Part shown: positions 16,523 to 24,183 of the stretch, piece by piece
How positions within the stretch are numbered: position 1 is the stretch's first letter
How the letters are laid out: each line of letters begins with the position of its first letter
Notes under the pieces: generated by a model
The model's database searches: none
What the model was told of the DNA's origin: nothing
What the model saw: only the letters and a program-made list of their open reading frames with translations
Made by a program: the position numbers and the translations under genes
Source of the DNA: an uncultured bacterium
GTDB taxonomy: Bacteria; Verrucomicrobiota; Lentisphaeria; Victivallales; Victivallaceae
Length of the DNA: 37,546 nt
Assembly: GCA_949297015.1 (NCBI GenBank)
Contig: CASFRF010000079.1
Coordinates: 1-37,546, forward strand
Direction of reading: 5' to 3'

Positions 16523-18589
16523 ATGCGGAACGAGCAGCGCACGGTTTTGTTGCTGACCGGGGGGATCCTGCTGCCGGCGGCGTTTTTCTTCAGCGTCACC
16601 GCGGATCTGCCGCACGTGCTGCTGCTGACGCTGGCGCTGCTGGCCGGAGAGTTCTGGTGGGGAAAATTCTTCCGCCCCGGCGATCGGACCATCATCTACT
16701 CGGCGCTGAGCGTGGCGGTGTTGACCGTGCTCTTCAACTATCTGTTCCCGCTGAAGAACGGAAGATTCGGCTTCCTGAGCTTCTTCCTGCGTCCGGCGCT
16801 GCTGGTTCCGGCGCTGCTGTACGCCGCGGCGCTGGCCGCCAACTTTGCCCGTAACCGCTGGCGGTTCGGCGTGGCCGGTGCCGCCGGGCTGGGCGCTTTG
16901 ACCTGCGGCAGCGATCTGCAACTGGCGCGGATTCCTGAGTTTGAACGGCTGATCGGAGGCGAAGCGCTGCTGGCGGTGTTCCCCTGGTTTTTCGGCGTGT
17001 CGATCGCCCTGACGCTGGGCGGTTTTCTGCTGGCATTGCGCTATGACCGCGGTGCGCCCGGGGGCAACTGGCGCAAACGGGGGGTGCTGGCTTTGGCGCT
17101 GCTGCTGATCGGCGGCTTGATGGCCGGACTCTTCGCTTTGTACCGGCGTCATGAACCGGAGATCCGGAAACTGGAACTGGCGTTGCTGCGGATCGGCTTC
17201 CGGCAGTTGCTGCGTCCGGCCGGCGGGCGGACGGTGTTCGGCCGGGAGGTCGATTTGAACACCACCCTGCGGCCGGAGATCCGCAGTGACACCCGGCGAA
17301 TCGTCTTCCGGGTGGTGGGACCGAGCGCGCCGGGCTACCTCCGGGGGCGGGTGTTCGTGCGCTACGACGACGGCATCTGGCGCAACCCCGACGACACGCC
17401 CCGGACCTTGGGCGGCTTGCTGGGCGAGGGGGTCCGGGCGGACCGCTACTTTTCGCTGGACGGCGGTGAGTCGCGCCCGCCGGTGACCTTCGAGATCTTC
17501 GCCTCCCCCGTTTTGCAGACTTCGCTGCTCTTCATTCCCGGGGCCGCGACCGGGCTGGAGCTGATCGCCGAAGAGTTGTCGGTCTCGCCCGACGGCATGA
17601 TCGAGGCCTCCGAATTTCTGCGCGAAGGCGGCGTTTCCAGCTTTCAGGCGCAGCCCGGACCCGAGGGCGCCGGACAACTGGCGCTGGAGCCGGTCTCGGA
17701 GCGCTATCTTGCCGTGCCGGAGTCGCTGCGGAACCCGTTGCAGGAGGTCGCGCGCGAAGCGCTGACCGGTCGCGAAGCCGCCGATCAGGAGGTGTTCCGG
17801 AGTTTCCTGAACTTTTTTCACCGCCGGTTCCACTACTCCCTGGAGCCCGATCCCGACCGGGAGGGGGATCCGGTGGCGCACTTTCTGCGCCGGAGTCGGC
17901 GGGGACACTGCGAACTCTTCGCCTCAGCCTTGACCCTGCTGTTGCGTGAGCAGGGGATTCCGGCCCGCTATGTGACCGGATTTCTCTGCGAAGAGCGTCA
18001 TCCGCTGGGCGTCTACTATCTGGCGCGTCTGGGCAACGCCCACGCCTGGGTGGAGGCCTACGACCGGCAGCAGCAACGCTGGGTACTGCTGGAACCGACC
18101 CCGCCGGGGTCGGCGCTGGAACCCGCCTCTTGGGGCGACGACCTCGAAACCTGGAGCGACTGCGGCTCGCTCTGGTTGCAGCAACTGCTGAGCGATCTGC
18201 GCCGGGGCCGCTACGCCATGGCGGTGATCAATACCCTCCGACTGTTCGGCTCCGCCCTCTGGACACTGGTCGCCGACCCGTTGCGCGGCGGCGGACTGGC
18301 GCTGTTGCTGGTGCTGCTGATCGGGTGGTTCCGACGGCGGCGCCACCGCCGCCGGGAAACGCTCGATCCGGCCGCTGAGGAGTTGCGGCGATTGTTCCGG
18401 GAGTATCGCCGGTTCCGACGGATCCGGACGGAGTGGACGGCCCGGCAGCTGGAGCTGCGCGGATACGATCCAGAGTTTCTGAAGCATTATCAGGAACTCC
18501 GGTACCGGGCCGAACCCCCGACCCCGGCGGAACTGGCAGCGCTGACGGCGGAGCTCGCCCTCCTGCGCCGTCAGCAGAAGACGAAATAG
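16523..18589 (+). CDS. TgpA-like transmembrane transglutaminase/protease-fold protein, 688 aa
   Basis: About six N-terminal hydrophobic segments (residues 7-215), a periplasmic region, a transglutaminase-like core (about 415-530), one membrane helix (about 577-597) and a cytoplasmic C-terminal domain. Catalytic Cys463 (GHCELFASALTLLLRE) and His507 (NAHAWVEAY) are clear. The third position, normally Asp in a DPTP motif, is Glu524 (LLEPTPPG). Known relatives such as Pseudomonas TgpA are essential inner-membrane proteins; the substrate is unclear. It directly follows the DUF58 gene, the usual pairing, but no MoxR gene is in the window. Its last 19 bases overlap a small convergent gene. Confidence 0.9.
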   Translation: MRNEQRTVLLLTGGILLPAAFFFSVTADLPHVLLLTLALLAGEFWWGKFFRPGDRTIIYSALSVAVLTVLFNYLFPLKNGRFGFLSFFLRPALLVPALLYAAALAANFARNRWRFGVAGAAGLGALTCGSDLQLARIPEFERLIGGEALLAVFPWFFGVSIALTLGGFLLALRYDRGAPGGNWRKRGVLALALLLIGGLMAGLFALYRRHEPEIRKLELALLRIGFRQLLRPAGGRTVFGREVDLNTTLRPEIRSDTRRIVFRVVGPSAPGYLRGRVFVRYDDGIWRNPDDTPRTLGGLLGEGVRADRYFSLDGGESRPPVTFEIFASPVLQTSLLFIPGAATGLELIAEELSVSPDGMIEASEFLREGGVSSFQAQPGPEGAGQLALEPVSERYLAVPESLRNPLQEVAREALTGREAADQEVFRSFLNFFHRRFHYSLEPDPDREGDPVAHFLRRSRRGHCELFASALTLLLREQGIPARYVTGFLCEERHPLGVYYLARLGNAHAWVEAYDRQQQRWVLLEPTPPGSALEPASWGDDLETWSDCGSLWLQQLLSDLRRGRYAMAVINTLRLFGSALWTLVADPLRGGGLALLLVLLIGWFRRRRHRRRETLDPAAEELRRLFREYRRFRRIRTEWTARQLELRGYDPEFLKHYQELRYRAEPPTPAELAALTAELALLRRQQKTK

Positions 18590-18783
18590 AGCCCGATTCC
18601 GAAGAAGCCGAGCAGCAGCAACCCCAGCAGCAGCCGGGGCAGGGCGCAGAGCGCCCGCGAGCGCCGACGCGGCTCCAGCCCCTCGTTGCCCGCAAGGCGG
18701 CCGAAGCTCTGAGTCTGAGCGTAGCGCTTCAGATTGCGCCGGGCCAGGCTCCGGCGCAGCAGCTGCTCGCGGGGGGTCGGCAC
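18571..18783 (-). CDS. Putative small membrane protein, 70 aa
   Basis: A short frame with a basic, Arg-rich N-terminal half and one strong C-terminal hydrophobic segment (LLLGLLLLGFFGIGLYF), so probably a single-pass membrane protein with its N terminus in the cytoplasm. It begins with GTG two bases after the stop of the M42 peptidase gene, which fits translational coupling, but the ribosome site is weak. Its 3' end overlaps the convergent transglutaminase gene by 19 bases. No recognised family. It may not be real: GC-rich DNA makes such frames easily. Confidence 0.45.
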   Translation of the reverse strand: MPTPREQLLRRSLARRNLKRYAQTQSFGRLAGNEGLEPRRRSRALCALPRLLLGLLLLGFFGIGLYFVFC

Positions 18784-18785
18784 GG

Positions 18786-19859
18786 TCAGTCGAGCCCCGG
18801 AATGAAGCGTTCGTCGCCGCGGAACGAGGCGATGGTTTCGGTCAGCAGCCGGACCGCTCCGGCCACGTCGCGCAGATCGCAGATCTCGACCGGCGAGTGC
18901 ATGTAGCGGTTCGGGATGCTCAGCAGCGCGGTGGCCACGCCGGCGCGGGTCAACTGCATGGTCGCGGCGTCGGTGCCACCGGAGGCGCGGTGCGCCGCCG
19001 TCTCCTGATAGGCGATGTCATGCTGTCTGGCGACGGCGCGGAGCATTCTCCCGAGCACCGGATTGTTGTCGCAGCTGCGGTTGAGTTCCGGGCCGGAACC
19101 GAGCTTGATCTCCCCCAGCAGTTTTTTGGGGATGTCGGGCAGATCGGTGGCGAACCCGACGTCGATGGCGAATCCGACCTGGGGATCGATGCCGAAGGTG
19201 CTGGCCGTCGCGCCGCGCAGACCGACCTCCTCCTGCACCGTGCCCACGCCGTAGACCGCGACGTTGAGCTTGCGGCTCGAAAGTTCGCGCAGCGTCTCGG
19301 CCACCACAAAGGCGCCGATCTTGTCGTCCATGCCCTTGGACATCACCCGGTGTTCGCCGAAGCGCCGGAAGTTGGCCCGGACCACCACCGGATCGCCCAC
19401 GGAGACGAGCTTTTCCGCCTCCTCCCGGTTCTCCGCCCCGATGTCGATCCAGAGATCCGAAAGCTCCGGCGGCGTGTTGCGTTCCTCGGGCTTGAGCAGG
19501 TGAATCGGTTTCTTGCCGATGACGCCCGGAACCCGGCCGGCGGCGGTCAGAATATCGACCTCGGTGGCCGGGACGTTCAGTTTGTCAATTCCGCCGTTGG
19601 GCCGGAAGTAGAGCAGACCCTCTTCGGAAATGTAGACGATCTGAAACCCGATCTCATCGTAGTGTCCGGCCAGCATCACCCGCAACGGCGCGCCCGGATT
19701 GAGCACCCCGATGGTGTTGCCCAGCACATCGGTTTTCACCTCGGTACAGAAAGTCCCGAGGTATTTGCGGTAGACTGCCGCCGCCTCCAGCTCGAAGCCG
19801 GAGGGGCTGGCGCTGTTCAGAAGTTCGGACAGGAACTCCAGACTGGTGGAATTGAACAT
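18786..19859 (-). CDS. M42-family metallo-aminopeptidase, 357 aa
   Basis: A cytosolic, usually dodecameric, dinuclear metal aminopeptidase (glutamyl aminopeptidase/deblocking type; once called endoglucanase M). SPSGFE (residues 18-23) is the family start motif. Likely metal ligands are His66 (GHYDEIG), the bridging Asp in GMDDKIG (178-179), Glu211, Asp233 (AIDVG) and His321 (YMHSPVE), with Glu210 as catalytic base in TVQEEVG. Length is normal. Substrate preference cannot be read from the sequence. GAGGGAGAG precedes the start. It lies 15 bases downstream of the ychF stop and is probably co-transcribed with it. Confidence 0.95.
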   Translation of the reverse strand: MFNSTSLEFLSELLNSASPSGFELEAAAVYRKYLGTFCTEVKTDVLGNTIGVLNPGAPLRVMLAGHYDEIGFQIVYISEEGLLYFRPNGGIDKLNVPATEVDILTAAGRVPGVIGKKPIHLLKPEERNTPPELSDLWIDIGAENREEAEKLVSVGDPVVVRANFRRFGEHRVMSKGMDDKIGAFVVAETLRELSSRKLNVAVYGVGTVQEEVGLRGATASTFGIDPQVGFAIDVGFATDLPDIPKKLLGEIKLGSGPELNRSCDNNPVLGRMLRAVARQHDIAYQETAAHRASGGTDAATMQLTRAGVATALLSIPNRYMHSPVEICDLRDVAGAVRLLTETIASFRGDERFIPGLD

Positions 19860-19874
19860 TTGCTCTCCCTCTGG

Positions 19875-20975
19875 TTAAACCGAAAACCGGACGTGGATCA
19901 CATCCCCGTCCTGCATGATGTAATCTTTGCCCTCGATCCGCAGCTTCCCGGCCTCCCGGGCCCGGTTCCAGCCGCCGCAATCGACCATATCCTGATAGGA
20001 GACCGTCTCCATCCGGATAAAGCCGCGGCAGAGATCGGTGTGGATCTTGCCCGCCGCCTGCGGCGCCGGCGTCCCGGCGGTCACCGTCCAGGCCCGCGCC
20101 TCCATCTCGCCGGCGGTGAAGAAGGTCAGATAATTCAGCAGCCGGTAGCCGGTATGAATCACCCGGGTCAACCCGGTCTCGGCCAGCCCGAGCTCATCCA
20201 TGAACATTTTCGCCTCCTCCGGCGAGAGCTGCCCGAGCTCCTCCTCCAGCTTGGCGCAGACCGGAATCACCTCCAACTTCCGCTCCGCGGCGTAATCCAG
20301 CAGCGTTCGTCCGGCCGCCGTCGCGGCAAAGTCGCGGCAGCCCGCCTCGTCGGTGTTGGCGCAGATGAAGGCGGGCATCAGCGTCAGCAACCCCAGGCTG
20401 TGGACCAGCGCGGCGACCTTGGGGTCGTCCCGGTCGTAGGTCGGAATCCGGCCTTCCGCCAGCTGGGCCGCGAGATCGCGAACCGTCTCAAATTCAAGTT
20501 TGGCGTCCGGATCGTTGGAGCGGGCCAGCTTGTGCGCCTTGTCGCGCCGTTTTTCCAGAAGCTCCAGGTCCGAGAGCATCAGCTCGGTCAGAATCACCTC
20601 CAGATCCCCCACCGGATCGAGTTTGCCCGCCACATGGACCACGTCCGGATCCTCGAACACCCGCACCACATGGGCGATGGCGTCGACGTTGCGGATGTGG
20701 CCCAGAAATTGATTGCCCAGTCCCTGGCCCTGACTGGCGCCCCGGACCAGTCCGGCGATGTCGATGAATTTCAGGGTCGAGGGCACGATCCGTCCGGAGT
20801 GCTCCAGTTCGGCCAGCACCTGGAGCCGGGAATCCGGAACCGCCACGATTCCGGTGTTGGGCTCGATGGTGCAGAACGGAAAGTTGGCCGCTTCGGCCCC
20901 GCCCTTGCACAGGGCGTTGAACAAGGTGGACTTCCCCACGTTGGGCAGTCCGACAAATCCGCAGGAAAAACTCAT
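19875..20975 (-). CDS. ychF: Redox-regulated ATPase YchF (OLA1 family), 366 aa
   Basis: An Obg-related P-loop NTPase that prefers ATP and binds ribosomes. P-loop GLPNVGKS (residues 9-16), switch II DIAGLVRGASQGQGLGNQFL, the NxxE form of G4 (ANTDE) that explains ATP preference, and the C-terminal TGS domain with LCRGFIRMETVSYQD and IMQDGDVIHVRF. Length fits (E. coli 363). The start at 20975 gives MSFSCGFVGLP; a longer frame to 21035 would include the upstream terminator and is rejected. The ribosome site is weak. Confidence 0.97.
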   Translation of the reverse strand: MSFSCGFVGLPNVGKSTLFNALCKGGAEAANFPFCTIEPNTGIVAVPDSRLQVLAELEHSGRIVPSTLKFIDIAGLVRGASQGQGLGNQFLGHIRNVDAIAHVVRVFEDPDVVHVAGKLDPVGDLEVILTELMLSDLELLEKRRDKAHKLARSNDPDAKLEFETVRDLAAQLAEGRIPTYDRDDPKVAALVHSLGLLTLMPAFICANTDEAGCRDFAATAAGRTLLDYAAERKLEVIPVCAKLEEELGQLSPEEAKMFMDELGLAETGLTRVIHTGYRLLNYLTFFTAGEMEARAWTVTAGTPAPQAAGKIHTDLCRGFIRMETVSYQDMVDCGGWNRAREAGKLRIEGKDYIMQDGDVIHVRFSV

Positions 20976-21002
20976 GATGGTAATCCGTATCCCCGAAAAA
21001 TT

Positions 21003-21032
21003 AAAAAGCCCGCCACAACCGCTGCGGCGGGC
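21003..21032 (-). terminator. Terminator after the TIGR04073-type gene
   Basis: On the minus strand, GCCCGCC (21026-21032) pairs with GGCGGGC (21008-21014) over an 11-base loop, followed by TTTTTAATTTTT. It ends the TIGR04073-type transcript 33 bases before ychF, so ychF needs readthrough or a promoter of its own, which I could not place. Confidence 0.75.
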
Positions 21033-21087
21033 CACCCGGACGGCGGGGGTGCCGCCGGTCCCGGTCTCACTGGCTTACCCCCGGAAC

Positions 21088-21516
21088 CTAGTCGTTTCCG
21101 CGAAGCACCACATCGTCGTCGTAGAAGAAGTTGTAGGCGTTGTGCTCGATGTCCACCACCCACGCCGGACGCATGATCGGGCCGTACCCCCAGCCGGAAT
21201 CCATCGGATCGGAGGTGCAGCCGGGCAGGGGCACCGGGAAGGTCACGATGTCGACCACGCCGACCACTTCGCGGGCGATGGTGAAGGCCACGCCCTTGAG
21301 CACCCCGTAGGTGATCGCCGGAATCGCGCCCTGCTCGTTGTTGACGTCATAGGGTTTCATCAGCAGCTCCAGCGGGCCGAAGGCCACGTTGGCGATGCCG
21401 CGCCCGAGTTTCTCCAGAGGGGCCATGACCCAGTTCTCTTCCGCCGCGCACTGAACGGCTCCGGCCATGGTGAAAACCAGCAGCGTCGCGAGCAGCAATT
21501 TCTTTCCAGACTTCAT
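21088..21516 (-). CDS. Exosortase-associated TIGR04073-family secreted protein, 142 aa
   Basis: A signal peptide (MKSGKKLLLATLLVFTMAG, cleavage near VQCAAEE) leads into EKLGRGIANVAFGPLELL, the hallmark of TIGR04073, then a hydrophobic stretch (AITYGVLKGVAFTIAREVVGVVDIVTFPVPLP). The family is known by co-occurrence with exosortase/PEP-CTERM systems in Verrucomicrobia and Lentisphaerota; its function is unknown. The Cys near the cleavage site could allow lipidation, but the lipobox is poor. The C-terminal tail is acidic (FFYDDD). Start at 21516 follows GAGGT and lies downstream of a good promoter. No exosortase or PEP-CTERM gene is in this window. Confidence 0.82.
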   Translation of the reverse strand: MKSGKKLLLATLLVFTMAGAVQCAAEENWVMAPLEKLGRGIANVAFGPLELLMKPYDVNNEQGAIPAITYGVLKGVAFTIAREVVGVVDIVTFPVPLPGCTSDPMDSGWGYGPIMRPAWVVDIEHNAYNFFYDDDVVLRGND

Positions 21517-21585
21517 CAGACGTACCTCGATTTTTCCGTTGAAATTTGGGATGAGGACAAACCATTTCCCCTTACATACTCCAAG

Positions 21586-21613
21586 AATATAATTTTGCAA
21601 ACCCAAAAATCAA
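21586..21613 (-). promoter_or_regulatory. Promoter of the TIGR04073-type gene
   Basis: On the minus strand, TTGATT (21608-21613), 16 bp, TATATT (21586-21591), giving a leader of about 60 bases. The area upstream (21614-21664) holds spaced A runs that might act as an UP element or bend the DNA, for this gene or for queF. Confidence 0.6.
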
Positions 21614-21716
21614 GAAAAAAAATGGCCTTTTCCCGAAAAATGCAGCGAAAAAAACGGAAAAAGATGCTATTTTATGAAACGGACACAAATCGGATCACGG
21701 AAAAGAGGATTCGTCT

Positions 21717-22148
21717 ATGGAGAAAAAACCGGAACGCTTCGCCCAACTCACGCTGCTGAAGGCTTCGGAACAGCACTATCCGACCTCCCCGGAGGAGGCC
21801 CGGCTGGAGACTTTTCGCAATCTGTACGCCGATCGCGACTATGTGATCGAGTTCGACTGTCCCGAGTACACCTCACTGTGCCCGGTCACCGGTCAGCCCG
21901 ATTTCGGCCACCTGACGGTGCGCTACATTCCCGATCAGCTGTGCATCGAAAGCAAGTCGCTCAAACTGTTTTTGTATTCATTCCGCAACAGCAATACCTT
22001 TCACGAGGAGTCGGTCAATACCGTGCTCGACGCCGTGGTGCAGTGCTGCCGTCCGCGTCGGGCCATGGTCATCGGCCGCTTCCGGCCCCGCGGCGGCATT
22101 GCGATCAACGTCAAAGCGGTTTATGGAGGAGAGATTGATGGATTTTAA
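21717..22148 (+). CDS. queF: NADPH-dependent 7-cyano-7-deazaguanine reductase, 143 aa
   Basis: Reduces the nitrile preQ0 to preQ1 in queuosine synthesis, in the cytoplasm. This is the short, unimodular type (as in Bacillus). Catalytic Cys55 and Asp62 lie in TSLCPVTGQPDFG, and the ESKSLKLFLYSFRN motif (from Glu78) binds the substrate and NADPH, followed by FHEE. AGAGGA precedes the start. No preQ1 riboswitch is visible in the A-rich leader. The 3' end overlaps argJ by 11 bases. Confidence 0.97.
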   Translation: MEKKPERFAQLTLLKASEQHYPTSPEEARLETFRNLYADRDYVIEFDCPEYTSLCPVTGQPDFGHLTVRYIPDQLCIESKSLKLFLYSFRNSNTFHEESVNTVLDAVVQCCRPRRAMVIGRFRPRGGIAINVKAVYGGEIDGF

Positions 22149-23361
22149 AATCGATGAACAGGGGTCGGTGACCTCCACCCCCGGCTTCCGGGCCGCCGGC
22201 GTGGCCGCCGGCTTCAAACGGTCCGGTGCGCCGGACTATGCGCTGGTTCTCTCCGAGGAACCGGCCAATTTCGCCGGAGTCTTCACCAGCTGCCGCTTCG
22301 CCGCGGCGCCGGTACTGCTCGATCGGAAACGGGTGCTCGAGCAGCCCTTCGCCCAAGCGGTCTCAATCAACAGCGGCAACGCCAACGCCTGTACCGGCGA
22401 GACCGGCTTGCGCAACGCTGAACGGACCTGCGAGCTGGTCGGCGCCGCGCTCGGCCTCGCGCCTGAACTGGTGCTGGTCTGCTCGACCGGCCGGATCGGC
22501 ACGCAAATGCCCATGGCGGTGCTGGAAAAGGGCGTGAAGCTCGCCGCCGCCGCGCTCTCGCCCGAAGGCGGCGCCGACGCCGCCCGGGCGATCATGACCA
22601 CCGATACCGTGCCCAAACACGCCGCGCTCCGGCTGGAGCTCGGGGGCCGGACCGTGACGCTGGGGGCGATGACCAAGGGCGCGGGCATGATCGATCCGCG
22701 GTTGACCACCCCCCATGCGACCATGCTCTGCACGGTGACCACCGATGCGAAGATCAGCAATGAATTGCTGCAGTCGATGCTCGAGGCCAACGCCGAAGAG
22801 TCCTTCAACCGGATCACCGTGGACGGCGATATGAGCACCAACGATACCGTGCTGGTGCTGGCCAACGGCCGCTCCGGGGTGGAGCTGACGGCCGGAAGCC
22901 CCGAGTCGGAACAGTTCCGGCTGGCGCTGCTGGCGCTGATGCGGAATCTGGCCCGGCGCATGGTCATGGACGGCGAAGGCGCGACCAAGTTCGTCACCGT
23001 CCGGGTCGAACACGCCCGCAGCGAACGCGACGCCCGGCTCTGCGCCGAGGCGGTGGCCAATTCGCTGCTCTGCAAGACCGCCTGGTTCGGCGGCGATCCG
23101 AACTGGGGCCGGGTGGTCGCCGCGCTGGGCTACTCCGGGGCCGAGTTCGTGCCGGAGAAGACCGACATCTACTACGATGCGCTGCCGGTGGTGCTCCGCG
23201 GCGGCGACGCCGGAACGCCGGAACCGGAACTCTGCACCATTGTGGGGCAGCGGGAGTTCACCGTCCGGATCGATCTGCACGACGGCGACGCCGACTACTG
23301 GGTCTGGACCAGCGACGTCTCCTACGAATACGTTAAAATCAATGCCGATTATCATACCTAA
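22138..23361 (+). CDS. argJ: Glutamate N-acetyltransferase (ArgJ), 407 aa
   Basis: Transfers acetyl from N-acetylornithine to glutamate in the arginine acetyl cycle; bifunctional forms also use acetyl-CoA. The precursor cuts itself before Thr195 (HATMLC), the nucleophile of the beta chain; TKGAGMIDP lies just before. VCSTGRIGTQMP, NRITVDGDMSTNDT, GDPNWGRVVAALGYSG and the C-terminal WTSDVSYEYVKINADY are all typical. Whether it has the second activity cannot be told by eye. Start at 22138 follows GGAGGAGAG inside the end of queF; the frame open from 22099 is rejected. purQ follows after 12 bases. Confidence 0.97.
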   Translation: MDFKIDEQGSVTSTPGFRAAGVAAGFKRSGAPDYALVLSEEPANFAGVFTSCRFAAAPVLLDRKRVLEQPFAQAVSINSGNANACTGETGLRNAERTCELVGAALGLAPELVLVCSTGRIGTQMPMAVLEKGVKLAAAALSPEGGADAARAIMTTDTVPKHAALRLELGGRTVTLGAMTKGAGMIDPRLTTPHATMLCTVTTDAKISNELLQSMLEANAEESFNRITVDGDMSTNDTVLVLANGRSGVELTAGSPESEQFRLALLALMRNLARRMVMDGEGATKFVTVRVEHARSERDARLCAEAVANSLLCKTAWFGGDPNWGRVVAALGYSGAEFVPEKTDIYYDALPVVLRGGDAGTPEPELCTIVGQREFTVRIDLHDGDADYWVWTSDVSYEYVKINADYHT

Positions 23362-23373
23362 GGAAAAGCTGTG

Positions 23374-24180
23374 ATGCAGAAGAAAGATGTCAAAGTACTG
23401 GTGATCACCGGTTTTGGTCTGAATTGCGAGCGCGAGACCGCCGCCGCCGCGCGCCTGGTGGGGGCGACGCCCGAACTGGTTCATCTGAACGATCTCATCG
23501 CCGGACAGCGGCGGCTGGAGGAGTTCCATTTGCTGGTGTTCATCGGCGGCTTCGCCTTTGGAGATCACCTGGGGTCCGGCACCGTGTTCGCCAACCGGGT
23601 GCTGTTCCATTTGCGCGATCAGCTGGAGCGGTTCATCGCCGACGGCAAGCTGGTGCTGGGAATCTGCAACGGATTCCAGACCCTGACCCGGCTGGGGTTG
23701 GTGCCGGCGTTGAACGGCGCCTATTTCCAGCAGCAGGTGGCCTTGGCGCACAACGACTCCGGCGTGTTCCGCGACGACTGGTGCTATCTGGAGAACAATC
23801 CGGCTTCCCCCTGCGTCTTCACCCGCAATCTGGGCCGGGTGCGGCTGCCGCTGCGCCACGGCGAGGGCAAATTCGTGGCCGCGCCCGAGACGCTCGCGGA
23901 GCTGGAGTCGAAAAACCTGGTGGCGGTCCGCTACGTCAACGCGGACGGCACCCCGGCGACGACCTTCCCGGCCAATCCCAACGGGTCGCTCCATTCGATC
24001 GCCGGAATCTGCGACGAGTCGGGCCGGATCTTCGGGTTGATGCCGCACCCGGAGGCGTTTCTGTCGCCCTACAACTCCCCGAGCTGGACGCGGGACCAGC
24101 AGCAGGGCGAGCTGCCGGAGGAGGGGGACGGCGTCCGCTTCTTCCGCAACGGAGTGGACTATCTGGCTGAGCACTTTTAA
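23374..24180 (+). CDS. purQ: Phosphoribosylformylglycinamidine synthase, glutaminase subunit, 268 aa
   Basis: The class I glutaminase subunit of FGAM synthase, giving ammonia to PurL in purine synthesis. VLVITGFGLNCERET is the N-terminal strand and motif, Cys98 in GICNGFQTL is the nucleophile, and His-Glu lie in MPHPEAF. At 268 residues it is of the longer PurQ type, with an inserted RVRLPLRHGEGKFVA segment. purL and purS are not in this window. ATG at 23374 follows AAGGAAAAGC; a GTG at 23371 is also possible. Three bases separate it from the transporter gene. Confidence 0.93.
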   Translation: MQKKDVKVLVITGFGLNCERETAAAARLVGATPELVHLNDLIAGQRRLEEFHLLVFIGGFAFGDHLGSGTVFANRVLFHLRDQLERFIADGKLVLGICNGFQTLTRLGLVPALNGAYFQQQVALAHNDSGVFRDDWCYLENNPASPCVFTRNLGRVRLPLRHGEGKFVAAPETLAELESKNLVAVRYVNADGTPATTFPANPNGSLHSIAGICDESGRIFGLMPHPEAFLSPYNSPSWTRDQQQGELPEEGDGVRFFRNGVDYLAEHF

Positions 24181-24183
24181 GCA

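Noticed and set aside
15749..17908. A 719-codon open frame on the minus strand
   Set aside because: Antisense to the DUF58 and transglutaminase genes; Gln/Arg-rich shadow.
18897..21176. A 759-codon open frame on the plus strand
   Set aside because: Antisense to the M42 peptidase and ychF, and crosses a terminator; shadow.
21614..21716. preQ1 riboswitch before queF
   Set aside because: No preQ1-I or preQ1-II pattern; the region is A-run DNA with a weak -10-like TATTTT.
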